Shown here: positions 1 through 6,602 of the stretch, one piece after another
Layout: the number at the start of each line of letters is the position of its first letter
Position numbering within the stretch: position 1 is the stretch's first letter
From: Candidatus Methylomirabilota bacterium
Lineage (GTDB): Bacteria; Methylomirabilota; Methylomirabilia; Methylomirabilales; Methylomirabilaceae
Assembly (NCBI GenBank): GCA_028869615.1
Contig: JAGWRQ010000101.1
Span: 1 to 7,411, forward strand
Length of the DNA stretch: 7,411 nucleotides
Direction: 5' to 3'
Translations under genes and position numbers: made by a program
The notes under the pieces: model-generated
Databases searched by the model: none
Told to the model about the DNA's origin: nothing
Seen by the model: the letters and a program-made list of their open reading frames with translations, nothing else

Positions 1-836
1 CTGGCAAGACACTGGGCATGATCTTCGAGAAGCCGTCGCTCAGGACTCGAGTCACCTTTGAGGTCGGCATGGCCCAGTTGGACGGCCGCGCCATCTATTT
101 AGCGCCTACTGACATCCAGCTTGGGACACGGGAAACTGTCAAGGATGTCGCGAAGAATCTCGAGCGATGGGTCGATGGGGTTGTGGCACGGACCTTCACC
201 CACGGGACCGTACAAGAGCTGGCCCGCCACGCGGCGATCCCGGTTATCAACGGGTTGAGCGACCTGACCCATCCATGCCAGATTCTCGCGGATCTCTTCA
301 CCCTTCGTGAAAAGTGTGGCTCACTTCGCGGCGTAAAGGTTGCCTACATCGGTGACGGCAATAACGTCTGTCACTCATGGCTGTACGGTGCGGCGAGGAC
401 CGGAATCGAGCTTCAAGTGGCCTGTCCGCAAGGGTACGAACCGGATGCTGACGTTGTGGTCGTCTCCCGCCAGGAGGCCAAAGCTTCCGGTGGGCGTATT
501 ACAGTGCTGAATGATGCCAGACAGGCGGCGGAGGGAGTTGATGTTCTGTACACCGATGTCTGGACCAGCATGGGCCAGGAGGCCGAGGCGACGAAGAGGC
601 GGCGGGACTTCCAGGCGTTCCAGGTCGATGCGGCGCTGGTCCGACTGGCTAAACCCGACGTGCTGGTCATGCACTGCCTGCCGGCCCACCGCGGCGAAGA
701 GATTACCGATGAGGTCCTTGACGGCCCGCATTCGATTGTGTATGACGAGGCCGAAAACCGGCTCCACGTCCAGAAGGCAATCCTGGTGACGCTGCTAGGA
801 CGCCCAGATGGGGGTTCAGAGGAGAGCGGGGTATAA
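1..836 (+). CDS. argF: Ornithine carbamoyltransferase, 5'-truncated by window edge
   Basis: This cytoplasmic enzyme transfers the carbamoyl group of carbamoyl phosphate to ornithine, giving citrulline, the sixth step of arginine synthesis. The frame is open from base 3 ([12 protein letters not shown]...), so the ATG at 18 is an internal Met and not the start; I estimate that 40-50 N-terminal residues lie outside the window. About 277 codons are visible, against about 305-310 for the family. Visible motifs in order are SLRTR (carbamoyl-phosphate site, in the STRTR position), DLTHPCQ (carbamoyl-phosphate site), YIGDGNNV (start of the ornithine domain), DVWTSMGQE (the SMG loop) and [12 protein letters not shown] (ornithine-site Cys). 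The last motif separates it from aspartate carbamoyltransferase. It ends with TAA, 40 bp before argG, in an argF-argG-argH order. A catabolic role (arcB) is unlikely beside argG and argH. Confidence 0.96.
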   Translation, partial: GKTLGMIFEKPSLRTRVTFEVGMAQLDGRAIYLAPTDIQLGTRETVKDVAKNLERWVDGVVARTFTHGTVQELARHAAIPVINGLSDLTHPCQILADLFTLREKCGSLRGVKVAYIGDGNNVCHSWLYGAARTGIELQVACPQGYEPDADVVVVSRQEAKASGGRITVLNDARQAAEGVDVLYTDVWTSMGQEAEATKRRRDFQAFQVDAALVRLAKPDVLVMHCLPAHRGEEITDEVLDGPHSIVYDEAENRLHVQKAILVTLLGRPDGGSEESGV

Positions 837-864
837 GCTGCTCTTGCGAGGTGAGCGGCGTCGC

Positions 865-872
865 GGAAGGAG
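865..872 (+). promoter_or_regulatory. Ribosome binding site that sets the argG start
   Basis: GGAAGGAG lies four bases upstream of the ATG at 877. The same frame is open back to an ATG at 808, but that start lies inside argF and would add 23 residues unlike the family. The protein from 877 begins [18 protein letters not shown], which is where argininosuccinate synthases normally begin. Confidence 0.75.
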
Positions 873-876
873 CGCG

Positions 877-2130
877 ATGAAGGAAGTGAAAAAGATCGTT
901 CTGGCCTACTCCGGCGGGCTTGATACGTCGGTGATCCTGCGCTGGCTCATCGAGACCTACCAGGCGGAGGTGATCGCGTTCTGCGCCGACCTGGGGCAGG
1001 GCGAGGAACTGGAGCCGGTCCGGGAGAAGGCGCTCAAAACTGGCGCCAGCAAGGTCTATATCAAAGACCTGAGAGAAGAGTTTGTCCGTGACTTCGTCTT
1101 CCCCTGTCTGCAGGCGAATGCGGTCTATGAGGGACGCTACCTGCTTGGCACCTCGATGGCGAGGCCGCTGATCGCGAAACACCAGATGGCGGTGGCGCGA
1201 AAGGAGGGCGCGGACGCGGTGGCGCATGGCGCCACCGGGAAAGGGAACGATCAGGTCCGTTTTGAGCTCTCCTATTATGCCATTGACCCGCGCATTCGGG
1301 TTATCGCGCCATGGCGTGAATGGAACCTGAATTCACGGTCGGATCTCATTGCCTACGCAAAGAGGCATGACATTCCGGTACCAACTACAAAGGCGCGGCC
1401 GTACAGCACCGATCGGAACCTGTTTCACATAAGCTTCGAGGGCGGGGTACTGGAAGACCCTTGGCAGGAGCCGCCGGACGAGATGTTTGTCTTGAGCGTC
1501 TCGCCGGAGCAGGCGCCGGACCGCGCGACCTATGTCGAGGTTGAGTTCCAGGATGGTCGGCCTGTGGCGTTGGACGGCAAGCGCCTCTCGCCCGCCAGGC
1601 TGCTTCAGCGCTTGAACAGGATCGGCGGCGAACACGGGATCGGTCGGGTCGATGTGGTCGAGAACCGTTACGTCGGGATGAAGTCGCGGGGTGTGTACGA
1701 GACGCCTGGGGGCACCATCCTGCAGGCCGCTCACCGCGCCGTGGAATCGCTCACGATGGATCGCGAGGTGATGCACCTCCGCGACTCCCTCATCCCCCGC
1801 TTCTCGGAGCTGGTCTACTACGGGTATTGGTTCTCCCCGGAGATGGAGCTGCTCCTGCGGACGATCGAGGCGTCGCAAGAGGGGGTGACCGGCACGGCGC
1901 GAGTCAAACTCTACAAAGGCAACTGCGAGGTCGTGGGGCGCAAATCGGCGGTCTCGCTGTATGATCCGGCCTTCGCGACATTTGAGGCGGACCAAGTGTA
2001 CCGACAGTCAGACGCCGAGGGGTTCATTCGATTGAACGCGTTGCGGCTCAGGATTCGGGCGCTAAGAAAGCTGTCAGCTGTCAGCTGTCAGCCGTCAGCC
2101 CGTGCGAAAGGGAAGCGGTTGGAGCGATGA
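877..2130 (+). CDS. argG: Argininosuccinate synthase
   Basis: ArgG condenses citrulline with aspartate using ATP, giving argininosuccinate, AMP and pyrophosphate, in the cytoplasm. The 417-residue product has the N-type PP-loop AYSGGLDTS at residues 10-18, [14 protein letters not shown] at 117-130, YSTDRNLF at 176-183, and the [19 protein letters not shown] block at 262-280. These are the nucleotide- and substrate-binding signatures of the family. The family usually ends soon after [13 protein letters not shown] (about residue 396). Here about 20 extra basic residues follow, encoded by a heptanucleotide tandem repeat plus flanking bases. The start at 877 is supported by its Shine-Dalgarno sequence and by the position of the PP-loop. 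The stop TGA overlaps the argH ATG (ATGA), implying coupled translation. It lies 40 bp after argF in the same operon. Confidence 0.97.
   Translation: MKEVKKIVLAYSGGLDTSVILRWLIETYQAEVIAFCADLGQGEELEPVREKALKTGASKVYIKDLREEFVRDFVFPCLQANAVYEGRYLLGTSMARPLIAKHQMAVARKEGADAVAHGATGKGNDQVRFELSYYAIDPRIRVIAPWREWNLNSRSDLIAYAKRHDIPVPTTKARPYSTDRNLFHISFEGGVLEDPWQEPPDEMFVLSVSPEQAPDRATYVEVEFQDGRPVALDGKRLSPARLLQRLNRIGGEHGIGRVDVVENRYVGMKSRGVYETPGGTILQAAHRAVESLTMDREVMHLRDSLIPRFSELVYYGYWFSPEMELLLRTIEASQEGVTGTARVKLYKGNCEVVGRKSAVSLYDPAFATFEADQVYRQSDAEGFIRLNALRLRIRALRKLSAVSCQPSARAKGKRLER
2071..2098 (+). repeat. Heptanucleotide tandem repeat at 3' end of argG
   Basis: Three perfect copies of CTGTCAG (2071-2077, 2078-2084, 2085-2091) are followed by one variant, CCGTCAG (2092-2098). 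The array starts exactly at codon 399 of argG and encodes most of its unusual C-terminal tail. Because seven is not a multiple of three, each gain or loss of a unit changes the reading frame. Its form resembles the short tandemly repeated heptanucleotides (STRR) described in cyanobacteria; whether it is a dispersed family in this genome cannot be seen here. Confidence 0.9.
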
Positions 2131-3524
2131 AAGCGGGACCGAGGACTCGAAAGCCGTGGGGCGGACGGTTTAAGCAGGCGACCGATCCGGCAGTGGAAGC
2201 GTACACCGCCTCGATCCAGTTTGACCGTCGCCTCTTCAAGTACGACATCGCCGGCAGTATTGCGCACGCGCGGATGCTGGCGAAGTGTGGCCTGCTGACC
2301 AAGGCCGAGACCGATAAGATTGTGGCGGGGCTTCAGGAGATCGGGGGCGAGATCGAGCGCGGCGAGTTTCGTTTCGACCCCTCGTTGGAAGACATTCACA
2401 TGGCGATCGAGACCCGGCTGACCGAGAAGGTGGGGGAGGCCGGCGCAAAGCTTCACACCGGCCGGAGTCGGAATGACCAAGTGGCCCTCGATCTGCGACT
2501 CTATCTCAGGGAACAGATCGGAGAGGTTCGCCATCTGATTGCGGGGCTTGAGCGAGCCCTGATCGCGCAGGCCGAAGCCCACCTTGACCTGCTCATGCCC
2601 GGCTACACTCACATGCAGCGGGCTCAGCCGATTCTCTTAGCGCACCACCTGATGGCCTATGTAGAGATGCTGGAGCGGGATCGCGAGAGGCTGCACGATG
2701 CGCTTCGCAGGGTTGAGGTCCTTCCATTGGGCTCAGGCGCGCTGGCCGGGGTCGGCCTGCCGATCGATCGCGGCTTCGTCGCCAGGGCGCTTCGGTTTCG
2801 GACGCTGTCGGCCAATTCACTGGATGCGGTTTCGGACCGCGACTTCGTCATCGAGCCGCTGTTCGCCTGCGCGCTGCTGATGGCGCACCTGTCAAGACTG
2901 GCAGAAGAGATTGTCCTGTGGACCTCGGCAGAGTTCGGATTCATTGAGCTACCGGACGCCTTCGCCACCGGCTCCAGCATGATGCCTCAGAAGAAGAACC
3001 CGGATGTAGCTGAGCTGGCGCGCGGGAAGACCGGCCGCGTCTTCGGCGCTCTAGTGGCGCTGTTCACCGTCATCAAGGGACTGCCGCTCAGCTATAACCG
3101 CGACCTGCAGGAGGACAAGGAACCGCTCTTCGATAGCGTGGAGTCTGTCAAGGCAACCCTCCTCGTCATGGCGTCACTGGTGAGCAGGCTCACGTTCTGT
3201 GCGGATCGGATGCGGCAGGCGGCAGAGGACGGATTTTTAAACGCCACCGATTTGGCCGACTACCTGGTGTGCAAGGGGATGCCATTCCGGCAGGCTCACG
3301 AGGTGGTGGGCCTTCTTGTCCGAGGCGCGCTTGCCAAGAGGTGTCGGCTCGAGGAGCTTGCGCTGAAGGAGTTGCAGGCCGCCTCCCGCTTGTTCGAGAA
3401 GGATGTCTTTGCCTATATCGCGCTCGAGGCCTGCATCGAGCGGCGGACGGTCACCGGCGGGACCGCGACGGGCGCGGTGAAGAAGGCGATCAAAGCCGCC
3501 AAAACCAGACTTCGGAGTCGATAA
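2127..3524 (+). CDS. argH: Argininosuccinate lyase
   Basis: ArgH cleaves argininosuccinate to arginine and fumarate, the last step of the pathway; it is a cytoplasmic homotetramer of the fumarase/aspartase superfamily. At 465 residues the product has the usual length. WGGRF sits at residues 11-15 (typical N-terminus), HTGRSRNDQ at 110-118, YTHMQRAQP at 160-168 with the catalytic-base region around His162, and the signature loop [12 protein letters not shown] at 282-293 carrying the catalytic serine. The start overlaps the argG stop as ATGA. Shine-Dalgarno candidates are AAGGGAAG (2108-2115) and GGAG (2121-2124, very close), so expression probably depends partly on coupling to argG. It ends with TAA one base before the lipoprotein gene. 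All key motifs are intact and I see no reason to doubt activity. Confidence 0.97.
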   Translation: MKAGPRTRKPWGGRFKQATDPAVEAYTASIQFDRRLFKYDIAGSIAHARMLAKCGLLTKAETDKIVAGLQEIGGEIERGEFRFDPSLEDIHMAIETRLTEKVGEAGAKLHTGRSRNDQVALDLRLYLREQIGEVRHLIAGLERALIAQAEAHLDLLMPGYTHMQRAQPILLAHHLMAYVEMLERDRERLHDALRRVEVLPLGSGALAGVGLPIDRGFVARALRFRTLSANSLDAVSDRDFVIEPLFACALLMAHLSRLAEEIVLWTSAEFGFIELPDAFATGSSMMPQKKNPDVAELARGKTGRVFGALVALFTVIKGLPLSYNRDLQEDKEPLFDSVESVKATLLVMASLVSRLTFCADRMRQAAEDGFLNATDLADYLVCKGMPFRQAHEVVGLLVRGALAKRCRLEELALKELQAASRLFEKDVFAYIALEACIERRTVTGGTATGAVKKAIKAAKTRLRSR

Positions 3525-3525
3525 G

Positions 3526-4572
3526 ATGCGGATTCGGCAGATCATCGTTGCAGCGTCTCTTGGCTTTCTTGTGCTCTCCGGGTGCGGCCGGAGCGGTCCG
3601 CCGGTGGTTCCGGTCCTGGCGGAGCCATCGCCGCCGACCGATCTGACGGCTCTTGTGCGGAGCCGCACGGTGGTCCTTGCGTGGACCAGGCCGACGACCA
3701 ATGTCGATGGCACTGCGCTGAAATACCTGGCCGCGTTCCAAATCTCCCGGCAGCAAACGGCCCCTCAGACCTCTGCCTACTCGGTTATCGCCACCGTGAA
3801 GGCTGAGAAGCCGGAGAACGCCGTCGTTTCAGGCAGTCGGTATGCCTTTACCGATAGCCATGTGGTTGTGGGCGCCAGGTATGCGTACGTCATCGAATCG
3901 GTGAGTCGGCGAGGGATCGTTGGGCCATCGTCAACGGAAGCGACCGCCCTTGTCACCGTCGAGATTGAGGCTCCCTCCAGCCTGCGAGCAGCGGCCGGCG
4001 AACGAGCGATCCGCCTCTCCTGGGTTGCGCCGACCCGACGAGTTGATGCAAGCCCGCTGGCCATTGTCCCAAGGTATAATATCTACCGAGGCGCCAGCCC
4101 AGGCCGATACGATCCATTCCCAATCAATCGGGAGCCCGTCCAGAGCACGCAATTCCAGGATACGAATCTGGTCAACGACCAGACATACTACTACCGCGTG
4201 GCGGCAGTGGAGAGTCAGGAACCGCCCTGGCAGGAGGGGTTGCTGTCCGGCGAGGTGAGTGCGGTACCGGTCGATCTGACGCCTCCGGCCCCTCCACAAC
4301 GCGTACGGGCGGTTGTTGGGCCTGGGCTGGTCGTCTCGCTGAGCTGGGAGTTGAACCGCGAATCGGACCTGCTGGGCTATCGCGTCTATCGAAGCGACGC
4401 GACGGAACTCCCCCCTCACCGACTGACAGAAGCCCCGCTCAAATCGCCTTCCTTCACCGACCGATCGGTCCGATCAGGCGGTCGGTACCTTTACACGGTG
4501 ACGGCCGTTGACGCCTCTTCCAGACACAACGAAAGCGTCGCCTCGGAGGCCATCGAGGTCCGCGTCCCGTAA
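3526..4572 (+). CDS. Lipoprotein with three fibronectin type III-like domains
   Basis: The 348-residue product begins with a short basic stretch, a hydrophobic segment (about residues 7-17) and the lipobox LSGC, giving a predicted lipidated Cys20. Gly at +2 suggests outer-membrane sorting. Directly after the Cys is CGRSGPPVVP, close to the CG-x-K/R-GPL-x-x-P start of small lipoproteins such as YifL/LptM. Three FN3-like beta-sandwich units follow: about 36-146, 147-250 and 252-347. Each has a Pro-rich entry, a (L/S)xW strand (VLAWTRP, RLSWVAP, SLSWELN), a Y-x-(V/I)-Y-R or similar strand, and a Y-x-Y-x-V strand near its end (YAYVIESV, YYYRVAAV, YLYTVTAV). It starts one base after argH, with GGAG eight bases upstream. 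A small lipoprotein gene between argH and lysA is a known arrangement, but no lysA follows here. The function is unknown; a role in the envelope or in protein contacts is inference. Confidence 0.85.
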   Translation: MRIRQIIVAASLGFLVLSGCGRSGPPVVPVLAEPSPPTDLTALVRSRTVVLAWTRPTTNVDGTALKYLAAFQISRQQTAPQTSAYSVIATVKAEKPENAVVSGSRYAFTDSHVVVGARYAYVIESVSRRGIVGPSSTEATALVTVEIEAPSSLRAAAGERAIRLSWVAPTRRVDASPLAIVPRYNIYRGASPGRYDPFPINREPVQSTQFQDTNLVNDQTYYYRVAAVESQEPPWQEGLLSGEVSAVPVDLTPPAPPQRVRAVVGPGLVVSLSWELNRESDLLGYRVYRSDATELPPHRLTEAPLKSPSFTDRSVRSGGRYLYTVTAVDASSRHNESVASEAIEVRVP

Positions 4573-4579
4573 CACATCC

Positions 4580-4597
4580 CCCACCATTGTTGGTGGG
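4580..4597 (+). terminator. Hairpin after the arg operon, possible terminator
   Basis: A perfect 7-bp stem, CCCACCA (4580-4586) with TGGTGGG (4591-4597), closes a TTGT loop and begins eight bases after the lipoprotein stop codon. No T-run follows, so it is not a classic intrinsic terminator. It could instead be a 3'-end stabilising or Rho-assisted structure. Confidence 0.4.
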
Positions 4598-4606
4598 ACC
4601 TCAACC

Positions 4607-4636
4607 TTGCCGGTGCGAAGCTCCGCATGTTAGGAT
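4607..4636 (+). promoter_or_regulatory. Candidate sigma-70-like promoter for the small gene pair
   Basis: TTGCCG (4607-4612) and TAGGAT (4631-4636) are separated by 18 bases; each matches four of six consensus positions. It lies just after the hairpin ending the arg operon and about 30 bp upstream of the next gene. The match is weak and is offered mainly on its position. Confidence 0.25.
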
Positions 4637-4652
4637 TACAAGGTGATGCTGT

Positions 4653-4658
4653 GAAGGA
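4653..4658 (+). promoter_or_regulatory. Ribosome binding site for the DUF7718-like gene
   Basis: GAAGGA lies nine bases before the ATG at 4668 and six before an in-frame TTG at 4665. Normal spacing and start-codon preference favour the ATG. Confidence 0.55.
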
Positions 4659-4667
4659 TGCTGCTTG

Positions 4668-4982
4668 ATGAAGGTTACCCGCTACAGCTACCTGCTGACT
4701 TTCAATGACAGAAAGTGGCATGAGCACCTCACTGAACATGGAGCAGTAAAGCGGTTCGTGGTGCAGTATGAGACCTTCATCGACGGAAACTGGTGCCCGA
4801 TTATTCGCTACGATACCGCCCATGGCTTTCCGCATATGGACAGGATCCACCCTGATGGTACCGTAGAGAAGATCCCCCTACTCACCAAGGAGCTGGGAGA
4901 GGCGTTGACATTCGCTGATCAGGACATCGACGAGAACTGGGCACGGTACAAAGAGGCATACCTGAAAAGGAAGAGATCATGA
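4668..4982 (+). CDS. Small protein, DUF7718-like, possible toxin of a two-gene module
   Basis: This gene encodes a 104-residue soluble protein without signal peptide or membrane segment. Its core reads FVVQYETFIDGNWCPIIRYD, then TAHGFPHMDRIHPDG, then an acidic and basic helical tail ending in KRKRS. From memory this matches DUF7718, whose members are often beside a DUF5647 gene as here. The strand-turn-HG-x-P-H-PDG pattern also recalls the TumE/DUF6516 toxin family (RYDN...H...PDG), a similarity seen by eye and not by alignment. The ATG at 4668 is chosen over the adjacent TTG at 4665 on spacing from GAAGGA. The stop overlaps the next start (ATGA at 4979-4982), so the two are co-translated. 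No biochemical function is established that I know of. Confidence 0.75.
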   Translation: MKVTRYSYLLTFNDRKWHEHLTEHGAVKRFVVQYETFIDGNWCPIIRYDTAHGFPHMDRIHPDGTVEKIPLLTKELGEALTFADQDIDENWARYKEAYLKRKRS

Positions 4983-5248
4983 CGGAGCAAGAGCTGTTCA
5001 CAAAAAATCTAAAGCTATCAACCGAGTTCGACCTCTACCTCATCGAGCATCCCGAGGTGGCCGAACAGATTCCGGAAAACGCCTTGGTCGTCCTCCTGCC
5101 AGAGGAAGACCAAGAACTATGCGAGAGGAACCTCGAGATGGCGAGAACTCGCCAGGAGTCTGGGCAGGCAGTGGTGCATGTCAGGATCGAAAAGGTCGCT
5201 CCCCCTCGCTCACGACTGGTGAAACCAAGGGTAGAGGTAGCGGCTTAA
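4979..5248 (+). CDS. Small protein, DUF5647-like, partner of preceding gene
   Basis: This gene encodes an 89-residue soluble protein. The N-terminal half (KNLKLSTEFDLYLIEHPEVA) looks helical. It leads into a strand-like IPENALVVLLPEEDQEL, a further helix (residues about 43-61, NLEMARTRQESGQ) and a strand VVHVRIEKV. The motifs 'KNL-LS-EF--YL--HPE----IPE-A-VV-LP--D-EL---N' are what I remember of DUF5647. AAAAGGAAGAG (4965-4975) supplies the ribosome binding site, and the ATG overlaps the upstream stop. Gene sizes, overlap and pairing resemble a type II toxin-antitoxin operon in toxin-first order, but this protein has no recognisable DNA-binding fold. The product ends in TAA and is followed by noncoding sequence. 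Confidence 0.75.
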   Translation: MTEQELFTKNLKLSTEFDLYLIEHPEVAEQIPENALVVLLPEEDQELCERNLEMARTRQESGQAVVHVRIEKVAPPRSRLVKPRVEVAA

Positions 5249-5466
5249 GGCACTCCGCTGACTGGATATCCTCTACGGGTGAGAGGGTGTGCCGAATGGA
5301 CGACCCAGCGAAGGATGTGCGGACTACGGGTGGAATCTGCACACCAGCGGTGCGCGCACTGGGCAAGCCTTGCCCGATTCACGGAACCCACCCGTCGGCA
5401 CTTGGTCGGAGTGCGCCAGCACACGAGGGGTTGGCGCGCCTGGTCCGTGTGCGGTCGGATCGGGCC
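5249..5466 (+). other. Spacer between converging genes, palindrome-rich, no gene recognised
   Basis: This spacer lies between the + strand small gene pair and the - strand propeller gene. Open frames cross it on several strands, but their translations are Arg/Pro-rich and unlike any family I know. It contains a perfect palindrome GTGCGCGCAC (5350-5359), an adjacent 6-bp stem hairpin GGGCAA/TTGCCC around GCC (5361-5375), and GGCGCGCC (5433-5440). None is followed by a T-run. It could be a decayed gene or element, or simply a terminator region. Confidence 0.5.
5361..5375 (+). other. Short GC-rich hairpin in the spacer
   Basis: GGGCAA (5361-5366) pairs with TTGCCC (5370-5375) across a three-base GCC loop. 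It sits one base after a 10-bp perfect palindrome. It may help end transcription from either side, but there is no U-tract on either strand. Confidence 0.35.
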
Positions 5467-5478
5467 CTACGGGCCGAT
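5459..5478 (-). terminator. Bulged hairpin spanning the propeller stop codon
   Basis: ATCGG (5459-5463) pairs with CCGAT (5474-5478) and CCC (5465-5467) with GGG (5471-5473). This leaves one bulged base and a three-base loop; the gene's final TAG (5469-5467, - strand) lies in the loop and inner stem. The stem is GC-rich but no T-run follows on either strand, so a terminator role is only suggested by position. Confidence 0.3.
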
Positions 5479-5778
5479 GAGACTGCGATAGGTGGTGTAG
5501 ACGCGGTTATCGAGGCCCCGCACAAAGAGCCGGACTAGGCCCCCATCGAGGACCGCCGCGGGCCCGCTGAGCGTGAGGCCATCCCCCGGGACCTCGCCCC
5601 AGCCGCTCCAGTCGAGCACGTGGTGGTTCTCGTAGATTTTGTTGTCGATGCCCTGGACGAACAGGCGCAGAAAGGTATTCACGGGGCCGTTTACCATGAC
5701 CGCCGGCTGGCTCGGGGTGAGCCCCCCGAAGGGGACCTCGCTCCAGCCGCTCCAGGAGATGCCCCCGCGGCGGGTGTT
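5467..5778 (-). pseudogene. Orphaned 3' part of the propeller gene, beyond an in-frame TAG
   Basis: The frame of the upstream Vgb/lectin-like gene continues unchanged past the TAG at 5781-5779 for 103 sense codons to a second TAG at 5469-5467. The continuation completes the first lectin-type repeat (NTRRGGISWSGW) and carries two more: SEVPFGGLTPSQPAV...RLFVQGIDNKIYENHHVLDWSGW and GEVPGDGLTLSGPAA...RLFVRGLDNRVYTTYRSLIGP. The unit WSGW-x-EVP-x-G-x-LT...LRLFVRG-x-D-x-x-(I/V)Y resembles the blades of PLL-type fucose-binding lectins and sialidase-like propellers. No frameshift has accumulated, so the split is recent, tolerated by readthrough, or a base-call error. An ATG at 5697 exists within it, but a separate protein from there is unlikely. 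Confidence 0.7.
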
Positions 5779-6597
5779 CTAGTAGATCCGGCTGTCGATC
5801 CCCCGCACGAATAGGCGCAGGGTACTCCCCTCCAGGGCTACGGCCGGGCTGCTCAGGGTTAGCCCCCCACCGGGGACCTCGGTCCACACCGGGTCGGGCA
5901 CGAGCCTTCCGATCTTGTTGCCACTCGCCTCGGTGAACCAGAGGGCCCCGTCCGGGCCGGCGGTGATGCCAGACGGGTTGCTGCCAGCCGTGGGGAGGGC
6001 GAATTCGGTGATGGCCCCGGCCGTCGTGATCCGCCCGATCTTGTTGCCACTCGCCTCGGTGAACCAGACGTCGGACACCCCGAAGACCCCGGTCGGGCCG
6101 GCGGTGATGCCAAAGGGCTGGCTGCTCGCCGTGGGGATGACAAACTCGGTGATGACCCCGGCCGTCGTAATCCGCCCGATCTTGTTGGTAAAGAACTCGG
6201 TGAACCAGAGGGCCCCGTCCGGGCCGGCGGTGATGCCTACCGGGGTGCTGTCAGCCGTGGGGAGGGCGAATTCGGTGATGGCCCCGTTGTTCATAATCCG
6301 CCCGATCTTGTTGCCATTCTCCTCGGTGAACCAGAGCGCCTCGTCCGGGCCGGCGGTGATGCCTACCGGGGTGCCCACCGTGGGGAATTCAGTTACGGTG
6401 GCAGCACCCGCCACGCCGACCAGCCCCGCGCACCAGAGGGTCAGGCCGACCACCAGCACGCCACACGTGCGCCGGAACATCTCCAGAAGCCGCCTTGCGA
6501 GAGGCCACCCACTCGTTTCCGGAGTCGTAGGAGCTATCGCTCCTCCCCGCCGTTGACTCCCCAGCCCCCACTGGTGCTGCCCGTCGACTGCTGCCAT
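5779..6597 (-). CDS. Exported beta-propeller protein: Vgb-type repeats plus start of lectin-type repeats
   Basis: The 272-residue reading frame ends at a premature TAG. Residues 45-65 are hydrophobic and end in AGA, a plausible signal-peptidase I site, so the product is probably exported. Four Vgb (virginiamycin B/streptogramin lyase)-like blades follow at about 68-105, 106-147, 148-194 and 195-232. Their consensus is ITEFALPT...P-GITAGPDGALWFTE--GNKIGRI. Residues 236-272 start a different blade type, VWTEVPGGGLTLSSPAV...LRLFVRGIDSRIY. Vgb itself is a seven-bladed propeller using catalytic His and Glu residues; the visible blades contain no His, so antibiotic lyase activity is unlikely. GGAGG (6607-6603) supports the ATG at 6597. 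A start at Met40 (6480) would give a more ordinary signal peptide but lacks a well-spaced ribosome binding site. Confidence 0.75.
   Translation of the reverse strand: MAAVDGQHQWGLGSQRRGGAIAPTTPETSGWPLARRLLEMFRRTCGVLVVGLTLWCAGLVGVAGAATVTEFPTVGTPVGITAGPDEALWFTEENGNKIGRIMNNGAITEFALPTADSTPVGITAGPDGALWFTEFFTNKIGRITTAGVITEFVIPTASSQPFGITAGPTGVFGVSDVWFTEASGNKIGRITTAGAITEFALPTAGSNPSGITAGPDGALWFTEASGNKIGRLVPDPVWTEVPGGGLTLSSPAVALEGSTLRLFVRGIDSRIY
5905..6396 (-). repeat. Four tandem ~126-bp coding repeats (Vgb blades)
   Basis: Repeat units are marked by GATCTTGTT (+ strand) at 5911, 6037, 6178 and 6304. The spacing is 126, 141 and 126 bp; the 141-bp unit carries a five-codon insertion (VFGVS region, residues 171-175). 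Long blocks are identical between units at the nucleotide level, for instance around CCGGGCCGGCGGTGATGCC, not just at the protein level. This indicates recent duplication or gene conversion. Confidence 0.9.
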
Positions 6598-6602
6598 TGT
6601 GT

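Noticed and set aside
18..20. ATG as argF start
   Set aside because: It is the conserved internal Met of [12 protein letters not shown]; the N-terminal domain clearly extends upstream of the window.
1333..1995. Long - strand open frame (220 codons) inside argG
   Set aside because: It is fully antisense to conserved ArgG motifs; GC-rich codon structure leaves such frames open.
2088..2612. Long - strand open frame (174 codons) inside argH
   Set aside because: It is antisense to the conserved ArgH N-terminal half and has no recognisable domain or start context.
5119..5538. + strand open frame (139 codons) overlapping the DUF5647-like gene and the spacer
   Set aside because: It overlaps a better supported gene, lacks a family match and crosses palindromic noncoding sequence into the antisense of the propeller gene.
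5905..6396. CRISPR-like array
   Set aside because: The 126-bp period, in-frame coding and protein-level blade pattern show these are coding repeats; there are no short repeats with unique spacers.
5915..6556. Long + strand open frame (213 codons) antisense to the propeller gene
   Set aside because: Its translation is a mirror of the 126-bp repeats, has no family resemblance, and the - strand frame shows clear propeller motifs and a signal peptide.
5779..6597. Virginiamycin B lyase antibiotic-resistance gene (vgb)
   Set aside because: Only four blades of that type are present, they contain no histidine for the catalytic site, and the repeats are common in unrelated exported proteins.
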